Part shown: positions 46,081 to 55,850 of the stretch, piece by piece
How positions within the stretch are numbered: the first letter of the stretch is position 1
Layout: each line of letters opens with the position of its first letter
Source of the DNA: Angustibacter luteus
Lineage (GTDB): Bacteria > Actinomycetota > Actinomycetes > Actinomycetales > Angustibacteraceae
Direction of reading: 5' to 3'
Assembly (NCBI RefSeq): GCF_039541115.1
Contig: NZ_BAABFP010000007.1
Location: forward strand, 398,290 to 462,289
DNA: 64,000 nucleotides
Notes under the pieces: model-generated
Told to the model about the DNA's origin: nothing
Database searches by the model: none
Seen by the model: the letters and a program-made list of their open reading frames with translations, nothing else
Program-made: the position numbers and the translations under genes

Positions 46081-47433
46081 GTGCCGGACGACGAAGAGGT
46101 GACCACCCGCCTGGTCGAGGTCGAGCAGGCGATCCTGGCCCGCACCCCCGAGAACCAGATCGAGCCGTCCATCGAGGCCATCACCCAGCTGATGGAGCTC
46201 ATGGGCGACCCCCAGCGCACCATCCCGGTCGTGCACATCACCGGTACCAACGGCAAGACGTCGACGTCCAGGATGATCGAGCGCCTGCTGCGTGAGCTCG
46301 GCCTGCGGACCGGCCGGTTCACCAGCCCGCACCTGTCCGACATCCGCGAGCGGATCGCGTTCGACGGCGAGCCGGTCAGCCCGCAGCGCTTCGTCGCGGC
46401 CTGGGACGACATCGCCCCCTACCTGCAGATCATCGACCAGCGCTGCGCCGACGCGGGCGAACCGCAGATCAACTACTTCCAGGTGCTCACGGCGATGGCG
46501 TTCTCGGCGTTCGCGGACGCCCCGGTCGACGTCGCCGTGCTCGAGGTGGGCCTCGGCGGCACCTGGGACTCCACCAACGTCGCCGACGGCCAGGTCGCCG
46601 TGATCACGCCGATCGCGATCGACCACGAGCGGCTGCTCGGGTCGACGGTCGAGCAGATCGCCACCGAGAAGGCCGGGATCATCAAGGCCGGTGCGGTTGC
46701 CGTCCTCGGGCAGCAGACCCGACCCGCCGCCGAGGTCCTGCTGGCCCGTGCCGGCGAGGTGGGGGCGGACGTCGTCCTCGATGGCCAGCAGGTGGGCCTG
46801 CTGTCCCGCGAGATCGCTGTGGGCGGGCAGCTGCTCAGCGTCCGCGGGCTGGGCGGCGACTACGAGGACCTCTTCCTCCCGCTGCACGGCGAGCACCAGG
46901 CGCACAACCTGGTCACCGCCATCGCCGCGGTCGAGGCGTTCGTCGGAGGCGGTCAGGAACGGCTCGACCCGGACGTCGTCCGCACGGCTGTCGCGGACAT
47001 GGACTCACCCGGCCGGCTCGAGGTCGTCCGACGCAGCCCCACCGTCGTCGTGGACGCCGCGCACAACCCGGCCGGTGCCCAGGTCGTGGCGGACGCCATG
47101 GACGAGGCGTTCGCCTTCACCCGACTCGTCGGCCTCGTCGCCGTGCTCAGCGAGAAGGACCCCGAGGGGATCCTCGCCGCGCTCGAGCCCGTGCTGGACG
47201 AGGTCGTCGTCACCCGGACGTCGTCCCCGCGCTCGGTGGACCCCGACGACCTCGCTGAGGTGGCCCGGGACGTCTTCGGTGAGGACCGCGTGCACGTCGC
47301 CCGCAACCTGCCCGAGGGCCTCGGGATGGCCGTGGACCTCGCGGAGCGGAACGGCGACCTCGGCGCCGGCGTGCTGGCCACGGGCTCGGTGACGATGGCC
47401 GCCGACGTCCGGACCCTCCTGGGGCTGCGGTGA
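46081..47433 (+). CDS. folC: Folylpolyglutamate synthase / dihydrofolate synthase
   Basis: 450 residues, Mur-ligase fold. P-loop in HITGTNGKTSTSRM (about 52-65), the LEVGLGGTWDSTN box, and the C-terminal domain motif DAAHNPAGA. It adds glutamates to folates, and may also make dihydrofolate from dihydropteroate. The start is placed at the GTG 46081 with a -10 element directly ahead (leaderless), rather than at upstream codons that run into a GC-rich region near the palindrome. The stop overlaps the DUF4233 start, opening the folC-DUF4233-ndk operon. Confidence 0.93.
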   Translation: MPDDEEVTTRLVEVEQAILARTPENQIEPSIEAITQLMELMGDPQRTIPVVHITGTNGKTSTSRMIERLLRELGLRTGRFTSPHLSDIRERIAFDGEPVSPQRFVAAWDDIAPYLQIIDQRCADAGEPQINYFQVLTAMAFSAFADAPVDVAVLEVGLGGTWDSTNVADGQVAVITPIAIDHERLLGSTVEQIATEKAGIIKAGAVAVLGQQTRPAAEVLLARAGEVGADVVLDGQQVGLLSREIAVGGQLLSVRGLGGDYEDLFLPLHGEHQAHNLVTAIAAVEAFVGGGQERLDPDVVRTAVADMDSPGRLEVVRRSPTVVVDAAHNPAGAQVVADAMDEAFAFTRLVGLVAVLSEKDPEGILAALEPVLDEVVVTRTSSPRSVDPDDLAEVARDVFGEDRVHVARNLPEGLGMAVDLAERNGDLGAGVLATGSVTMAADVRTLLGLR

Positions 47434-47843
47434 GCGACGACGTCCCTTCGGCGGAGCCCCGCTCGCTGCGGCGGTCCTTCGCGGCGATGGTGCTGGTCGG
47501 CGAGGTCTTCGTCGTCGGGTTCGCGTCGCTGGTCGCCAAGGACCTGTCGGACGTGTCCGGGCGCACGCTCGGGATCGTCGCCGGCGGGACGGCGGTGCTG
47601 TGCCTGCTCGCCGCGGGGCTGTTGCGCTCCCGGACCGGGTACCTGCTGGGCTGGGCCGTCCAGGTGCTCCTCGTGCTGAGCGGGTTCTGGGTGCCGATGA
47701 TGTTCGTCGTCGGCCTGCTGTTCGGCGGCATCTGGTTCGCCGCGCTGCACTTCGGCGCCCAGGCCGACGCGATCACGGCCCAGCGGCTGGCGGCGGCTAG
47801 GGTTGACCGCGATCCAGCGACCCCCACGGAAGGTGCCCCATGA
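47430..47843 (+). CDS. DUF4233 domain-containing membrane protein
   Basis: 137 residues with four membrane segments (about 18-38, 48-65, 70-88 and 92-112). DUF4233 is an actinobacterial family found almost always between folC and ndk, as here; function unknown. GTG 47430 overlaps the folC stop (GTGA), and its own stop overlaps the ndk ATG (ATGA), so translation of all three is coupled. Confidence 0.9.
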   Translation: MSDDVPSAEPRSLRRSFAAMVLVGEVFVVGFASLVAKDLSDVSGRTLGIVAGGTAVLCLLAAGLLRSRTGYLLGWAVQVLLVLSGFWVPMMFVVGLLFGGIWFAALHFGAQADAITAQRLAAARVDRDPATPTEGAP

Positions 47844-48262
47844 CCGAGCGCAGCCTCGTCCTCGTCAAGCCGGACGGCGTGCGTCGCGGCCTCACCGGTG
47901 AGGTGCTGCACCGGATCGAGGGGAAGGGCTACGAGCTGGTCGCGCTGGACCGGCGCACCGTGGGCCGCGACATCCTCGCCGAGCACTACGCCGAGCACGA
48001 GGGCAAGCCCTTCTACGAGCCGCTCGTCGAGTTCATGTCCTCCGGCCCGGTCGTCGCCGTCGTCATCGAGGGCGAGCGCTGCATCGAGGGCTTCCGGGCG
48101 CTTGCCGGCGCCACGGACCCCACCGCGGCGCTGCCCGGCACGATCCGCGGGGACCTCGGCCGCGACTGGGGCTTGAAGGTCCAGCAGAACCTCGTCCACG
48201 GATCGGACTCACCGGAGTCCGCATCGCGGGAGATCGCGATCTGGTTCCCCCATCTGGCCTGA
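47840..48262 (+). CDS. ndk: Nucleoside diphosphate kinase
   Basis: 140 residues. It moves the gamma phosphate of ATP to other nucleoside diphosphates through a phosphohistidine, the His in NLVHGSDSPESA at about residues 113-124. The N-terminal LVLVKPDGVRRG and the FMSSGPVVAVV segment are intact. Complete and of usual length. The ribosome site GGAAGG lies inside the end of DUF4233. Confidence 0.97.
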   Translation: MTERSLVLVKPDGVRRGLTGEVLHRIEGKGYELVALDRRTVGRDILAEHYAEHEGKPFYEPLVEFMSSGPVVAVVIEGERCIEGFRALAGATDPTAALPGTIRGDLGRDWGLKVQQNLVHGSDSPESASREIAIWFPHLA

Positions 48263-48293
48263 TCGGCTGGTCCGAATCGTCAGCGCGACCACG

Positions 48294-48299
48294 TACCAT
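48294..48299 (+). promoter_or_regulatory. -10 element upstream of mreB
   Basis: TACCAT fits TANNNT and predicts a start near 48306, about 30 bases before the GTG at 48337. No clear -35. The 74-nt gap between ndk and mreB contains no hairpin, so some read-through from ndk is possible. Confidence 0.4.
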
Positions 48300-48336
48300 G
48301 ACGTCCGAAACCTCCTGAGTCAGCGATCCGGAAGTC

Positions 48337-49380
48337 GTGGTACCCCCCAACATGAGCAGCCTGTCCTTCATCGGTCGTGACATGGCCGTCGACCTCGGCA
48401 CCGCCAACACGCTCGTCTACGTCCGAGGGCGCGGCATCGTGCTCGACGAGCCCAGCGTCGTCGCCATCGACGAGCACACCGGCCGCATGGTGGCCGTCGG
48501 CATCGAGGCCAAGCGGATGATCGGCCGCACGCCCGGCTACATCAAGGCGATCCGCCCCCTGAAGGACGGCGTGATCAGCGACGCCGACACCACCGAGCGG
48601 ATGCTGCGCTACTTCATCCACAAGGTGCACAAGCGCTCGCGCTTCGCCCGGCCGCGCATCGTGATCTGCGTGCCCAGCGGCATCACCGGCGTCGAGCGCC
48701 GCGCCGTCGAGGACGCTGCCAGCCACGCCGGAGCCCGCCGGGTCTACATCATCGAGGAGCCGATGGCCGCCGCGATAGGCGCCGGCCTGCCCATCGAGGA
48801 CCCGACCGGCAACATGGTCGTCGACATCGGTGGCGGCACCACCGAGGTCGCCGTGATCAGTCTCGGCGGCATCGTGACGGCCCAGTCGATCCGGGTGGCC
48901 GGGGACGAGCTGGACAACGCGATCATCCAGTACGTCAAGAAGGAGTACTCGCTGATGCTCGGCGAGCGCTCCGCCGAGGAGATCAAGATGAGCATCGGCT
49001 CGGCGTTCCCGCTGAGCGAGGAGCCCACCGCCGAGATCCGCGGCCGGGACCTCGTCAGCGGCCTGCCGAAGACGATCACGGTGGGCGCGGAGGAGATCCG
49101 CAAGGCCATCGAGGAGCCCGTCAACGCGATCGTCGACGCCGTGAAGTCCACCCTCGACAAGTGCCCGCCCGAGCTGTCCGGCGACATCATGGACCGCGGC
49201 ATCGTGCTGACCGGGGGCGGCGCGTCGCTCAAGGGTCTGGACGAGCGGCTGCGGCACGAGACGGGCATGCCGATCCACGTGGCCGACGAGCCGCTGATGT
49301 CGGTGGCGCTCGGCTCCGGTCGGTGCGTCGAGGACTTCGACGCCCTGCAGCGTGTGCTCGTGCCCGAACGACGTATGTGA
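48337..49380 (+). CDS. mreB: Rod shape-determining protein MreB
   Basis: 347 residues from GTG 48337; an ATG at 48352 would start at [10 protein letters not shown], closer to many homologues, and may be the true start. Actin-like ATPase with phosphate loops [12 protein letters not shown] and [13 protein letters not shown], and the adenosine motif [10 protein letters not shown]. It forms membrane filaments that guide peptidoglycan synthesis along the cell side wall or in spores. First gene of mreB-mreC-mreD-mrdA-rodA. Confidence 0.96.
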   Translation: MVPPNMSSLSFIGRDMAVDLGTANTLVYVRGRGIVLDEPSVVAIDEHTGRMVAVGIEAKRMIGRTPGYIKAIRPLKDGVISDADTTERMLRYFIHKVHKRSRFARPRIVICVPSGITGVERRAVEDAASHAGARRVYIIEEPMAAAIGAGLPIEDPTGNMVVDIGGGTTEVAVISLGGIVTAQSIRVAGDELDNAIIQYVKKEYSLMLGERSAEEIKMSIGSAFPLSEEPTAEIRGRDLVSGLPKTITVGAEEIRKAIEEPVNAIVDAVKSTLDKCPPELSGDIMDRGIVLTGGGASLKGLDERLRHETGMPIHVADEPLMSVALGSGRCVEDFDALQRVLVPERRM

Positions 49381-49440
49381 CGAGCTCGACGTGAACGCCA
49401 TCTGCTGCCCCGCTCCGGGCCGCTCTCGCCTGGACGCCTA

Positions 49441-50352
49441 GTGCCGCGGCCGTCGCGACGCCCACCGCGTCGTTCTCGCGCCATCCTCGCCCCGCTGGTC
49501 GTGCTCACCGCGGCCCTGCTGCTGCTGGACGTGTTCGCCTCACCCGGTGGGGCCGGCGACCGGGTGCGCGGGGTCACCTCGACCGTCCTGGGACCGGCCG
49601 AGGGCGCCGTCACCGGCGCTGCCCGGGCGATCTCGGACGCCGCCTCCGGGCTGACCGGGCACAACCGCGCGCAGCTGGACGAGCTGCGCCGGCAGAACGA
49701 CGCGCTGCGGCTGGCGGAGCGCGCCAGCCAGGACGACCGGCGCCGCGCCGAGGAGGCCGACGCCCTGCTCAGGACAGCCGGCCTGGGGCGGTACCGCGTG
49801 GTCGCCGCGCGGGTCGTCGCCGTCTCGTCCGAGCAGGCTTCGCACCGCATGGTCACGCTGGACGCGGGCAGCCGGGACGGTGTGAAGCCCGAGCTCACGG
49901 TGCTGTCCGGCCAAGGCCTGGTGGGCCGCGTGGTTCGGGTGGGTCCGACGACCTGCGACGTGCTCCTGCTCACCGACCCGACGTTCTCGGTGGGCGTGCG
50001 CCTGGAGGCGAGCGGACTGATCGGGGTCGCGTCCGGCAACGACGACCTGCCGATGAGCCTGAAGCTGCTGGACGCGCAGACCAAGGTGGTGCCGGGCGCC
50101 AGGCTCGTCACCCTGGGCAGCGCCGGCGGCTCGCCGTTCGTCCCCGGAGTGCCGGTGGGTGAGGTGAAGTCGGTGCGCACCGCGCCCGGCACCCTGTCCC
50201 GGACCGGGCAGGTGAACCCCTACGTCGAGCCCGCCCGCCTCGACCTGGTCGGCATCGTCGTCCAGCCGCCGCGCACCGACCCGCGCGACGCCGTGCTGCC
50301 TCCCCGGCCGACTGCGACGGCCAGCCCGACCGCGACCGGAGGTGCGGGATGA
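49441..50352 (+). CDS. mreC: Rod shape-determining protein MreC
   Basis: 303 residues. One N-terminal membrane helix (about 15-33), a coiled-coil (about 72-105, rich in Arg, Glu and Leu) and the two beta-barrel domains of MreC, with GLVGRVVRVGPTTCDVLLLTDP in the first. The C-terminus is a short Pro/Thr-rich extracytoplasmic tail. It links MreB filaments to penicillin-binding protein 2 outside the membrane. GTG 49441 is 60 bases after mreB. Its stop overlaps mreD. Confidence 0.93.
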   Translation: MPRPSRRPPRRSRAILAPLVVLTAALLLLDVFASPGGAGDRVRGVTSTVLGPAEGAVTGAARAISDAASGLTGHNRAQLDELRRQNDALRLAERASQDDRRRAEEADALLRTAGLGRYRVVAARVVAVSSEQASHRMVTLDAGSRDGVKPELTVLSGQGLVGRVVRVGPTTCDVLLLTDPTFSVGVRLEASGLIGVASGNDDLPMSLKLLDAQTKVVPGARLVTLGSAGGSPFVPGVPVGEVKSVRTAPGTLSRTGQVNPYVEPARLDLVGIVVQPPRTDPRDAVLPPRPTATASPTATGGAG

Positions 50353-50864
50353 GCGCCCCCCGCATCGTGCTGGCCGCCGGGCTCGTGGTGCTCGCCCAGC
50401 TGCTGAACGTCTGCGTCCTGGCCCGCTGGTCCTGGCCGGGCGCCACCCCGGACCTCACGCTGCTCGTCGTGGTCGCGCTCGCGCTGCTCGGGGGGCCGGC
50501 GTCCGGTGTGGTGGCGGGTCTGTCCGCTGGCCTGCTGGTCGATCTCACGCCGCCGGGGGCCGGCCCGCTGGGTCTGACTGCGGTCGCCTACGCGCTGGCC
50601 GGTGCGGTCGCCGGGCGCTGGCACCGCCCCGGTGAGCGGTCCCTGCTGCTGCCGGTGACCGCTGCGGCTGCGGCCGCGCTGGTGGCGAGCGCCGTGCAGG
50701 CCCTGATCCCGCTGCTCAGCGGACGCGAGAGCATCGGTTCCACCCTGACCGGCCTGGGGGCGTCCGTCCTGTACGCGGTGCTGGGCGCGCTCGTCGTGGT
50801 CCCGGTGGTGGTCCTGCTGGACCGCCTCGTGGAGGGCGACCCGGCCGAGGCGGTGCGGCTGTGA
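50349..50864 (+). CDS. mreD: Rod shape-determining protein MreD
   Basis: 171 residues with five to six membrane segments covering almost the whole chain. MreD is poorly conserved in sequence, so the call rests on hydropathy, size and place between mreC and mrdA, with four-base overlaps on both sides (ATGA and GTGA). Confidence 0.9.
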   Translation: MSAPRIVLAAGLVVLAQLLNVCVLARWSWPGATPDLTLLVVVALALLGGPASGVVAGLSAGLLVDLTPPGAGPLGLTAVAYALAGAVAGRWHRPGERSLLLPVTAAAAAALVASAVQALIPLLSGRESIGSTLTGLGASVLYAVLGALVVVPVVVLLDRLVEGDPAEAVRL

Positions 50865-53047
50865 AGCGCACCACGGGCCGCGGCACCCGGCTGCTCGTCG
50901 TCGGCGTGTTCGTGCTGTCCCTGATGGTGACGCTCGGCGCGCGCCTGTTCACGGTCCAGGTCGTCGGCGCTGACGGGTACCGGGCGGCCGCCTCGACCAA
51001 CCGCGAGCGCGAGATCGTCACGCCGGCGGTGCGGGGGCTGGTGCTGGACGACCGCGGCCGGCCGCTGATCTCGAACCGGTCCGCGCTGGTCGTCTCGGTC
51101 AGCCGGACGACGCTGCTGGACAGTGCCGACGAGGGCAGGGCGCTCATCACCCGGCTGGCCACGGCGCTGCGGCTACCCTTCGCGACCGTCTGGGGACGCA
51201 CCCAGCTGTGCGGCACCAAGGGCGCGCCGAAGGCGCCGATCTGCTTCAACGGTGCGCCCTACCAGCCGGTGCCGGTGGCGCAGGACGTCGACCCGCGCAT
51301 CGCGCTGCAGATCATGGAGCGCAGCGAGGACTTCCCGGGGGTCACCGCTGAGCTCCAGGCGGTCCGCACGATCCCCGAGCCGCTCGGAGTGAACGCCGCG
51401 CACCTGCTCGGCTACCTCGGGCCGGTGACCGACGCGGAGCTGAAGGCGAGCTCGGCGGCGGCGCGTGAGGGGCGAGCCGAGCTCCAGCGCACGGACCGGG
51501 TCGGCCGCGCGGGTCTGGAGAAGGAGTACGACACGGCCCTGCGCGGGTCGCCCGGTGTCACCGACGTGGGGGTCGACATCCGCGGCCGGGTCACCGGCGA
51601 GCTGTCCAGCACGGAGCCGGTCGCCGGCAACTACGTGGTCACCAGCGTCGACGCGAAGGTCCAGGCAGCGACGGAGAAGGCCCTGGCCAAGGGGATCAAG
51701 GAGGCGCGCAAGCGCACGGACCGGGGCAGTGGAAAGAAGACCAAGGCCGACTCCGGGGCGGCGGTCGTGATGGATGTGCGCACCGGTCAGATCGTCGCGA
51801 TGGCCAGCTGGCCGACGTACGACCCGAAGGTGTGGCTGGGCGGCATCACCGACACCGAGCTGGCTGGACTGACTGACGAGAGGGCCGGGACGCCGATGGT
51901 CTCCCGGGCGACCCAGGGCCTGTTCCCACCGGCGTCCACCTTCAAGGTGGTCTCGCTGCCCGCGGCGGTGCAGAGCGGCTACAACCTGCACGGCAGCTAC
52001 CAGTGCGGCAGCTCGTACCAGGTGGGGGAGCGCGCCTTCCACAACTACGAGTCCGAGGCGTACGGCACCATCGACCTGCACAAGGCGATCGTGGTGTCCT
52101 GCGACACGATCTTCTACAAGTTCGCCTACGAGACGTGGCTGCGGCTGGGTGGGTCGGACAACCACAGCGACGCCAGGGACCCGTTCGTGGCGATGGCCAA
52201 GGCGTTTGGGCTGGGCAAGGACACCGGGATCGACCTGCCGGACGACGTCGCCGGCCGGATCCCGGACCGGGCCTGGAAGCAGGCGTACTGGGAGGACACC
52301 CGAAAGTACTACTGCGGCAAGGCGAAGAGCGGCTTCCCGGAAGTCGCGAAGGACGACCCGTCCCGCGCGGCGTTCCTGACCCAGCTGGCCAAGGAGAACT
52401 GCGCCGACGGCAACGTGTTCCGCGGCGGTGACGCGGCGAACTTCGCGATCGGGCAGGGTGACGTGAGCGTGTCGCCGCTGCAGATGGTGCGGGTGTACGC
52501 GGCCATCGCGAACGGCGGCACGCTCTGGACGCCACACCTGGGCAAGGCGATCGTGTCGCCCGCGGGCAAGGTCGTGCAGCGCATCGCGCCGAAGAAGGCG
52601 GGGACCGTGCCGCTGCGGCACGACGTGCTGAAGTTCCTGCAGAGCGCCCTGCGCGGCGTGGTGACGTCAGGGACGGGTCGGGGGGTGTTCGCCGGGTTCC
52701 CGGTGCCGGTGGCAGGCAAGACGGGCACCGGCGAGGTGTACGGAAAGCAGGCCACCTCGTGGTTCTCGTCGTACGCGCCGTCGAACAACCCGCAGTACGC
52801 CGTGTCCGTCGTCGTCAGCCAGGGTGGCACCGGTGCCACCACCGCGGCGCCCATCGTGCGGGACATCTACTCCGCGATCTACGGCGTGCAGGGCAACAGG
52901 ATCGTGAAGTCGAAGGCGGCCCTGCCCGGTGGCCGCCCGCCGGCCGCCCTGCCGACGATCAGGCCGGACGGAACCATCCAGACCCCGGAGGGGCCGGTCG
53001 CCTCGACCCAGGGCCTGCCCGACCCGCGGGTCAGGGCCTCGCGATGA
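50861..53047 (+). CDS. mrdA: Penicillin-binding protein 2 (elongasome transpeptidase)
   Basis: 728 residues. N-terminal membrane anchor (about 12-32), a dimerisation/pedestal domain, and a transpeptidase domain with Ser359-x-x-Lys362 (STFK), Ser413-Cys-Asp and Lys620-Thr-Gly-Thr. It crosslinks peptidoglycan together with the glycosyltransferase RodA encoded next. A short Pro-rich C-terminal tail (about 685-728) follows the catalytic domain. The GTG start overlaps mreD and the stop overlaps rodA, so the elongasome proteins are made in step. Confidence 0.95.
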   Translation: MKRTTGRGTRLLVVGVFVLSLMVTLGARLFTVQVVGADGYRAAASTNREREIVTPAVRGLVLDDRGRPLISNRSALVVSVSRTTLLDSADEGRALITRLATALRLPFATVWGRTQLCGTKGAPKAPICFNGAPYQPVPVAQDVDPRIALQIMERSEDFPGVTAELQAVRTIPEPLGVNAAHLLGYLGPVTDAELKASSAAAREGRAELQRTDRVGRAGLEKEYDTALRGSPGVTDVGVDIRGRVTGELSSTEPVAGNYVVTSVDAKVQAATEKALAKGIKEARKRTDRGSGKKTKADSGAAVVMDVRTGQIVAMASWPTYDPKVWLGGITDTELAGLTDERAGTPMVSRATQGLFPPASTFKVVSLPAAVQSGYNLHGSYQCGSSYQVGERAFHNYESEAYGTIDLHKAIVVSCDTIFYKFAYETWLRLGGSDNHSDARDPFVAMAKAFGLGKDTGIDLPDDVAGRIPDRAWKQAYWEDTRKYYCGKAKSGFPEVAKDDPSRAAFLTQLAKENCADGNVFRGGDAANFAIGQGDVSVSPLQMVRVYAAIANGGTLWTPHLGKAIVSPAGKVVQRIAPKKAGTVPLRHDVLKFLQSALRGVVTSGTGRGVFAGFPVPVAGKTGTGEVYGKQATSWFSSYAPSNNPQYAVSVVVSQGGTGATTAAPIVRDIYSAIYGVQGNRIVKSKAALPGGRPPAALPTIRPDGTIQTPEGPVASTQGLPDPRVRASR

Positions 53048-54198
53048 GCACCATGGGCTGGCTGGACACCCGGTCCCGCCGGGCGCGCGAGAACGGCAGT
53101 GTCTGGGTGCGGCTCGACTGGGGGCTGCTGGTCGCTGCTCTCGCGCTGTCCCTGATCGGCGCCCTGCTCATCTGGTCGGCGACCCGTCGCGTCGAGGGCG
53201 ACGCGCTGATGATCCGGCACCTGGTGAACCTCGCCATCGGGCTGCTGCTCGGCGGCGCGGTCGCCCTGGTCGACTACCGCGGCCTGCGCGCCTACTCGCC
53301 CGTGCTCTACGTGCTGTCCATCATCGGGCTCGTCGTCGTGCTCACCCCGCTGGGCTCGACCATCAACGGCTCGCACTCGTGGATCGTGCTGCCGCTGGGG
53401 TTCTCGGTGCAGCCGTCGGAGTTCGCGAAGGTGGCGCTCGTGGTGGCGCTGGCCCTGCTGCTCGCCGAGAAGCGTGATGCGGACGACACGCCGCGGCACG
53501 TCGACGTGGCGCTGGCTCTGGTGGTGGCCGCGATCCCCATGGCCCTGGTGATGCTCCAGCCGGACCTCGGCTCGGTGCTGGTGCTGGCGGCCCTGCTGGT
53601 GGGGGTCGTCGCGGCTTCCGGCGCGCCGGCGCGCTGGGTGGTCGGGCTGCTCGTCGTCGGTGCCGTCGGCATCGCGGTCGGGCTGGGCACCAACGTGCTG
53701 GACACGTACCAGAAGGACCGGTTGACCGCCTTCGCCGACCCCAGTGTCGACCCGCGCGGGATCGGGTACCAGACCCGGCAGGTGCGCATCGCGATCGGCA
53801 GCGGTGGCCTGGACGGGCAGGGCCTGTTCCACGGCACGCAGACCCAGGGCGGGTTCGTGCCGTACCAGCAGACGGACTTCGTGTTCTCGGTCGCGGGTGA
53901 GGAGCTCGGCTTCCTCGGCGCGGCCACGATCCTGCTGCTGGAAGGCTTCATCCTCGTCCGCGGTCTGCTGATCGCGGCCCGGGCCGAGGAGCTCTTCGGC
54001 CGTCTGGTCGCGGTCGGGGTGGTGTGCTGGTTCACCTTCCAGGTCTTCGAGAACGTCGGGATGAACCTGGGAATCATGCCGGTGACCGGCCTGCCGCTGC
54101 CCTTCGTGTCGTACGGCGGCTCCTCGATGTTCGCGTCCTGGCTGGCGATCGGGTTGCTGCAGAACGTCCGCCTCGGCATGAGCTCGCGCTTCACCTGA
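53044..54198 (+). CDS. rodA: Peptidoglycan glycosyltransferase RodA (SEDS family)
   Basis: 384 residues with about ten membrane helices. SEDS hallmarks include GSHSWIVLPLGFSVQPSEFAK, QPDLGSVL, QQTDFVFSVAGEELGF and PFVSYGGSS. It polymerises lipid II, working with PBP2. The ATG at 53044 overlaps the mrdA stop by four bases; longer upstream frames are inside mrdA. Last gene of the mre operon, followed by a 191-nt gap. Confidence 0.95.
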   Translation: MSTMGWLDTRSRRARENGSVWVRLDWGLLVAALALSLIGALLIWSATRRVEGDALMIRHLVNLAIGLLLGGAVALVDYRGLRAYSPVLYVLSIIGLVVVLTPLGSTINGSHSWIVLPLGFSVQPSEFAKVALVVALALLLAEKRDADDTPRHVDVALALVVAAIPMALVMLQPDLGSVLVLAALLVGVVAASGAPARWVVGLLVVGAVGIAVGLGTNVLDTYQKDRLTAFADPSVDPRGIGYQTRQVRIAIGSGGLDGQGLFHGTQTQGGFVPYQQTDFVFSVAGEELGFLGAATILLLEGFILVRGLLIAARAEELFGRLVAVGVVCWFTFQVFENVGMNLGIMPVTGLPLPFVSYGGSSMFASWLAIGLLQNVRLGMSSRFT

Positions 54199-54389
54199 TC
54201 GGCCCGCCAGAGGCCCAGTGGCAGGAACGGCGCCGCGGATCTGTCACACTGGTGGGTAGCGGCTCCGGTGAACCCACCTGGCCGCGGTCGAGTGCAGTGC
54301 CTCACCACGAGGCCCAGGTATGCCGCGATGACGTCGCGGGTCGCCACGCATCAACGGCCACCCCGTACCTCATCGAGAGGCAGTACCCC

Positions 54390-55820
54390 TTGTCTGACAC
54401 CACCTCTGCTGTGCCCGGCTTCGCTGATCTCGGCGTCGACGCACGGCTCGTCCGCTCGCTCGCCGAGCGCGGCATCACCACCCCCTTCCCGATCCAGGCC
54501 AAGACGCTGCCGGACGCGCTGGCCGGCCGCGACGTCCTCGGCAAGGGCAAGACGGGCAGCGGCAAGACCGTCGCCTTCGCCCTGCCGACCGTGACCGCGC
54601 TCGCCAGCAGCGGCCGCACCCGCCGTCCGAACCGCCCTCGCGCCCTGGTCCTGCTGCCCACCCGTGAGCTCGCCTCCCAGGTCGCCGAAACCATCACGCC
54701 GCTGGCAAAGGCGTTGGGGCTCAACGTCACCACGATCTTCGGCGGTGTCGGCCAGAACCCGCAGGTCTCCGCGCTGCGGGCCGGCGTCGACATCCTCGTC
54801 GCGTGCCCCGGCCGCCTCGAGGACCTGATGGGCCAGGGCCACGTCGTCCTGGATGCGATCGAGGTCACAGTCCTGGACGAGGCGGACCACATGGCCGACC
54901 TCGGCTTCCTGCCCGGCGTCAAGCGCATCATGGACAAGACGCCCCGCGGTACCCAGCGACTGCTCTTCTCCGCCACGCTGGACAACGGCATCGACGTCCT
55001 GGTCAAGCGGTACCTCAGCAACCCCGTCACCCATGCGGTCGAGCCGGTGAAGGCCGACGCCGCCGCGATGGAGCACCACGTGCTCGCGGTCGACAAGGAG
55101 CACAAGCCGGACGTCGTCCGCGCCCTCGCGGGTGGCCAGGGCCGAAGCCTGCTCTTCATGCGCACCAAGCACACCGCCAAGAAGCTGGCCAAGCAGCTGA
55201 CCGCGGCGGGCATCCCGGCTGTCGACCTGCACGGCAACCTGTCGCAGAACGCCCGTGAGCGGAACCTCGCCGCGTTCTCCGACGGCAGCGTCAAGGTGCT
55301 CGTGGCGACCGACATCGCGGCTCGGGGCATCCACGTGGACGACATCAACCTGGTCGTGCACGTCGACCCGCCGGCCGAGCACAAGGCGTACACCCACCGC
55401 TCGGGTCGCACGGCCCGCGCCGGTGCCGCCGGGGTCGTCGTCACGATCATGACGCCGGACCAGCACGGCGACGTGCGCTCGCTCACCCGTCAGGCCGGCA
55501 TCCGTCCGCAGCAGGCGGTCGTCGTCCCGGGCGACGAGCTGCTCAGCAAGCTCGCCGGGCCGCCCGCCGAGTACGTCCAGCCCGCCGCTGCCGCGCCAGC
55601 CGCACAGCCGGTGCAGCGCAAGGGTTCTGCGCGCTCGTCGCGTCCCGGCCAGGGTCGTTCGAGCGGTCAGGCGTCGTCCGGCGGGCAGTCCCGTTCCGGC
55701 GCCCCGTCACGCGGGCGCGCTCAGGGTGGCGGCGCGGGCCGTGCCACCCACGACAACCAGAGTGGTGGACAGCCGACCGGTGGCGGCGGACGACGTCGCC
55801 GCCGTCCCAGCGCGCGCTGA
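54390..55820 (+). CDS. DEAD/DEAH-box RNA helicase
   Basis: 476 residues. Q motif FPIQAKTLP, Walker A GKGKTGSGKT (about 50-59), DEAD box in VLDEADHMADLGF, SAT motif in LLFSATLD, and HRSGRTARAG in the second RecA domain. The C-terminal 75 residues are low-complexity Ser/Gly/Gln/Arg, an RNA-binding tail typical of cold-shock and ribosome-assembly helicases. The start is TTG 54390 with GAGAGG nine bases upstream; it matches the usual family N-terminus. Actual RNA target unknown. Confidence 0.93.
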   Translation: MSDTTSAVPGFADLGVDARLVRSLAERGITTPFPIQAKTLPDALAGRDVLGKGKTGSGKTVAFALPTVTALASSGRTRRPNRPRALVLLPTRELASQVAETITPLAKALGLNVTTIFGGVGQNPQVSALRAGVDILVACPGRLEDLMGQGHVVLDAIEVTVLDEADHMADLGFLPGVKRIMDKTPRGTQRLLFSATLDNGIDVLVKRYLSNPVTHAVEPVKADAAAMEHHVLAVDKEHKPDVVRALAGGQGRSLLFMRTKHTAKKLAKQLTAAGIPAVDLHGNLSQNARERNLAAFSDGSVKVLVATDIAARGIHVDDINLVVHVDPPAEHKAYTHRSGRTARAGAAGVVVTIMTPDQHGDVRSLTRQAGIRPQQAVVVPGDELLSKLAGPPAEYVQPAAAAPAAQPVQRKGSARSSRPGQGRSSGQASSGGQSRSGAPSRGRAQGGGAGRATHDNQSGGQPTGGGGRRRRRPSAR

Positions 55821-55850
55821 GCCCAGCCCCGCCACGACGCGGGTCGGTGG

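Noticed and set aside
41772-46412. Minus-strand open frame of about 1,550 codons across ileS
   Set aside because: It is antisense to the intact, recognisable ileS and has Arg/His/Val/Leu-rich composition typical of frame shadows in high-GC DNA.
54199-54389. RNA gene or small ORF between rodA and the helicase
   Set aside because: No stable fold or conserved start/ribosome-site pair; probably the helicase promoter and leader.
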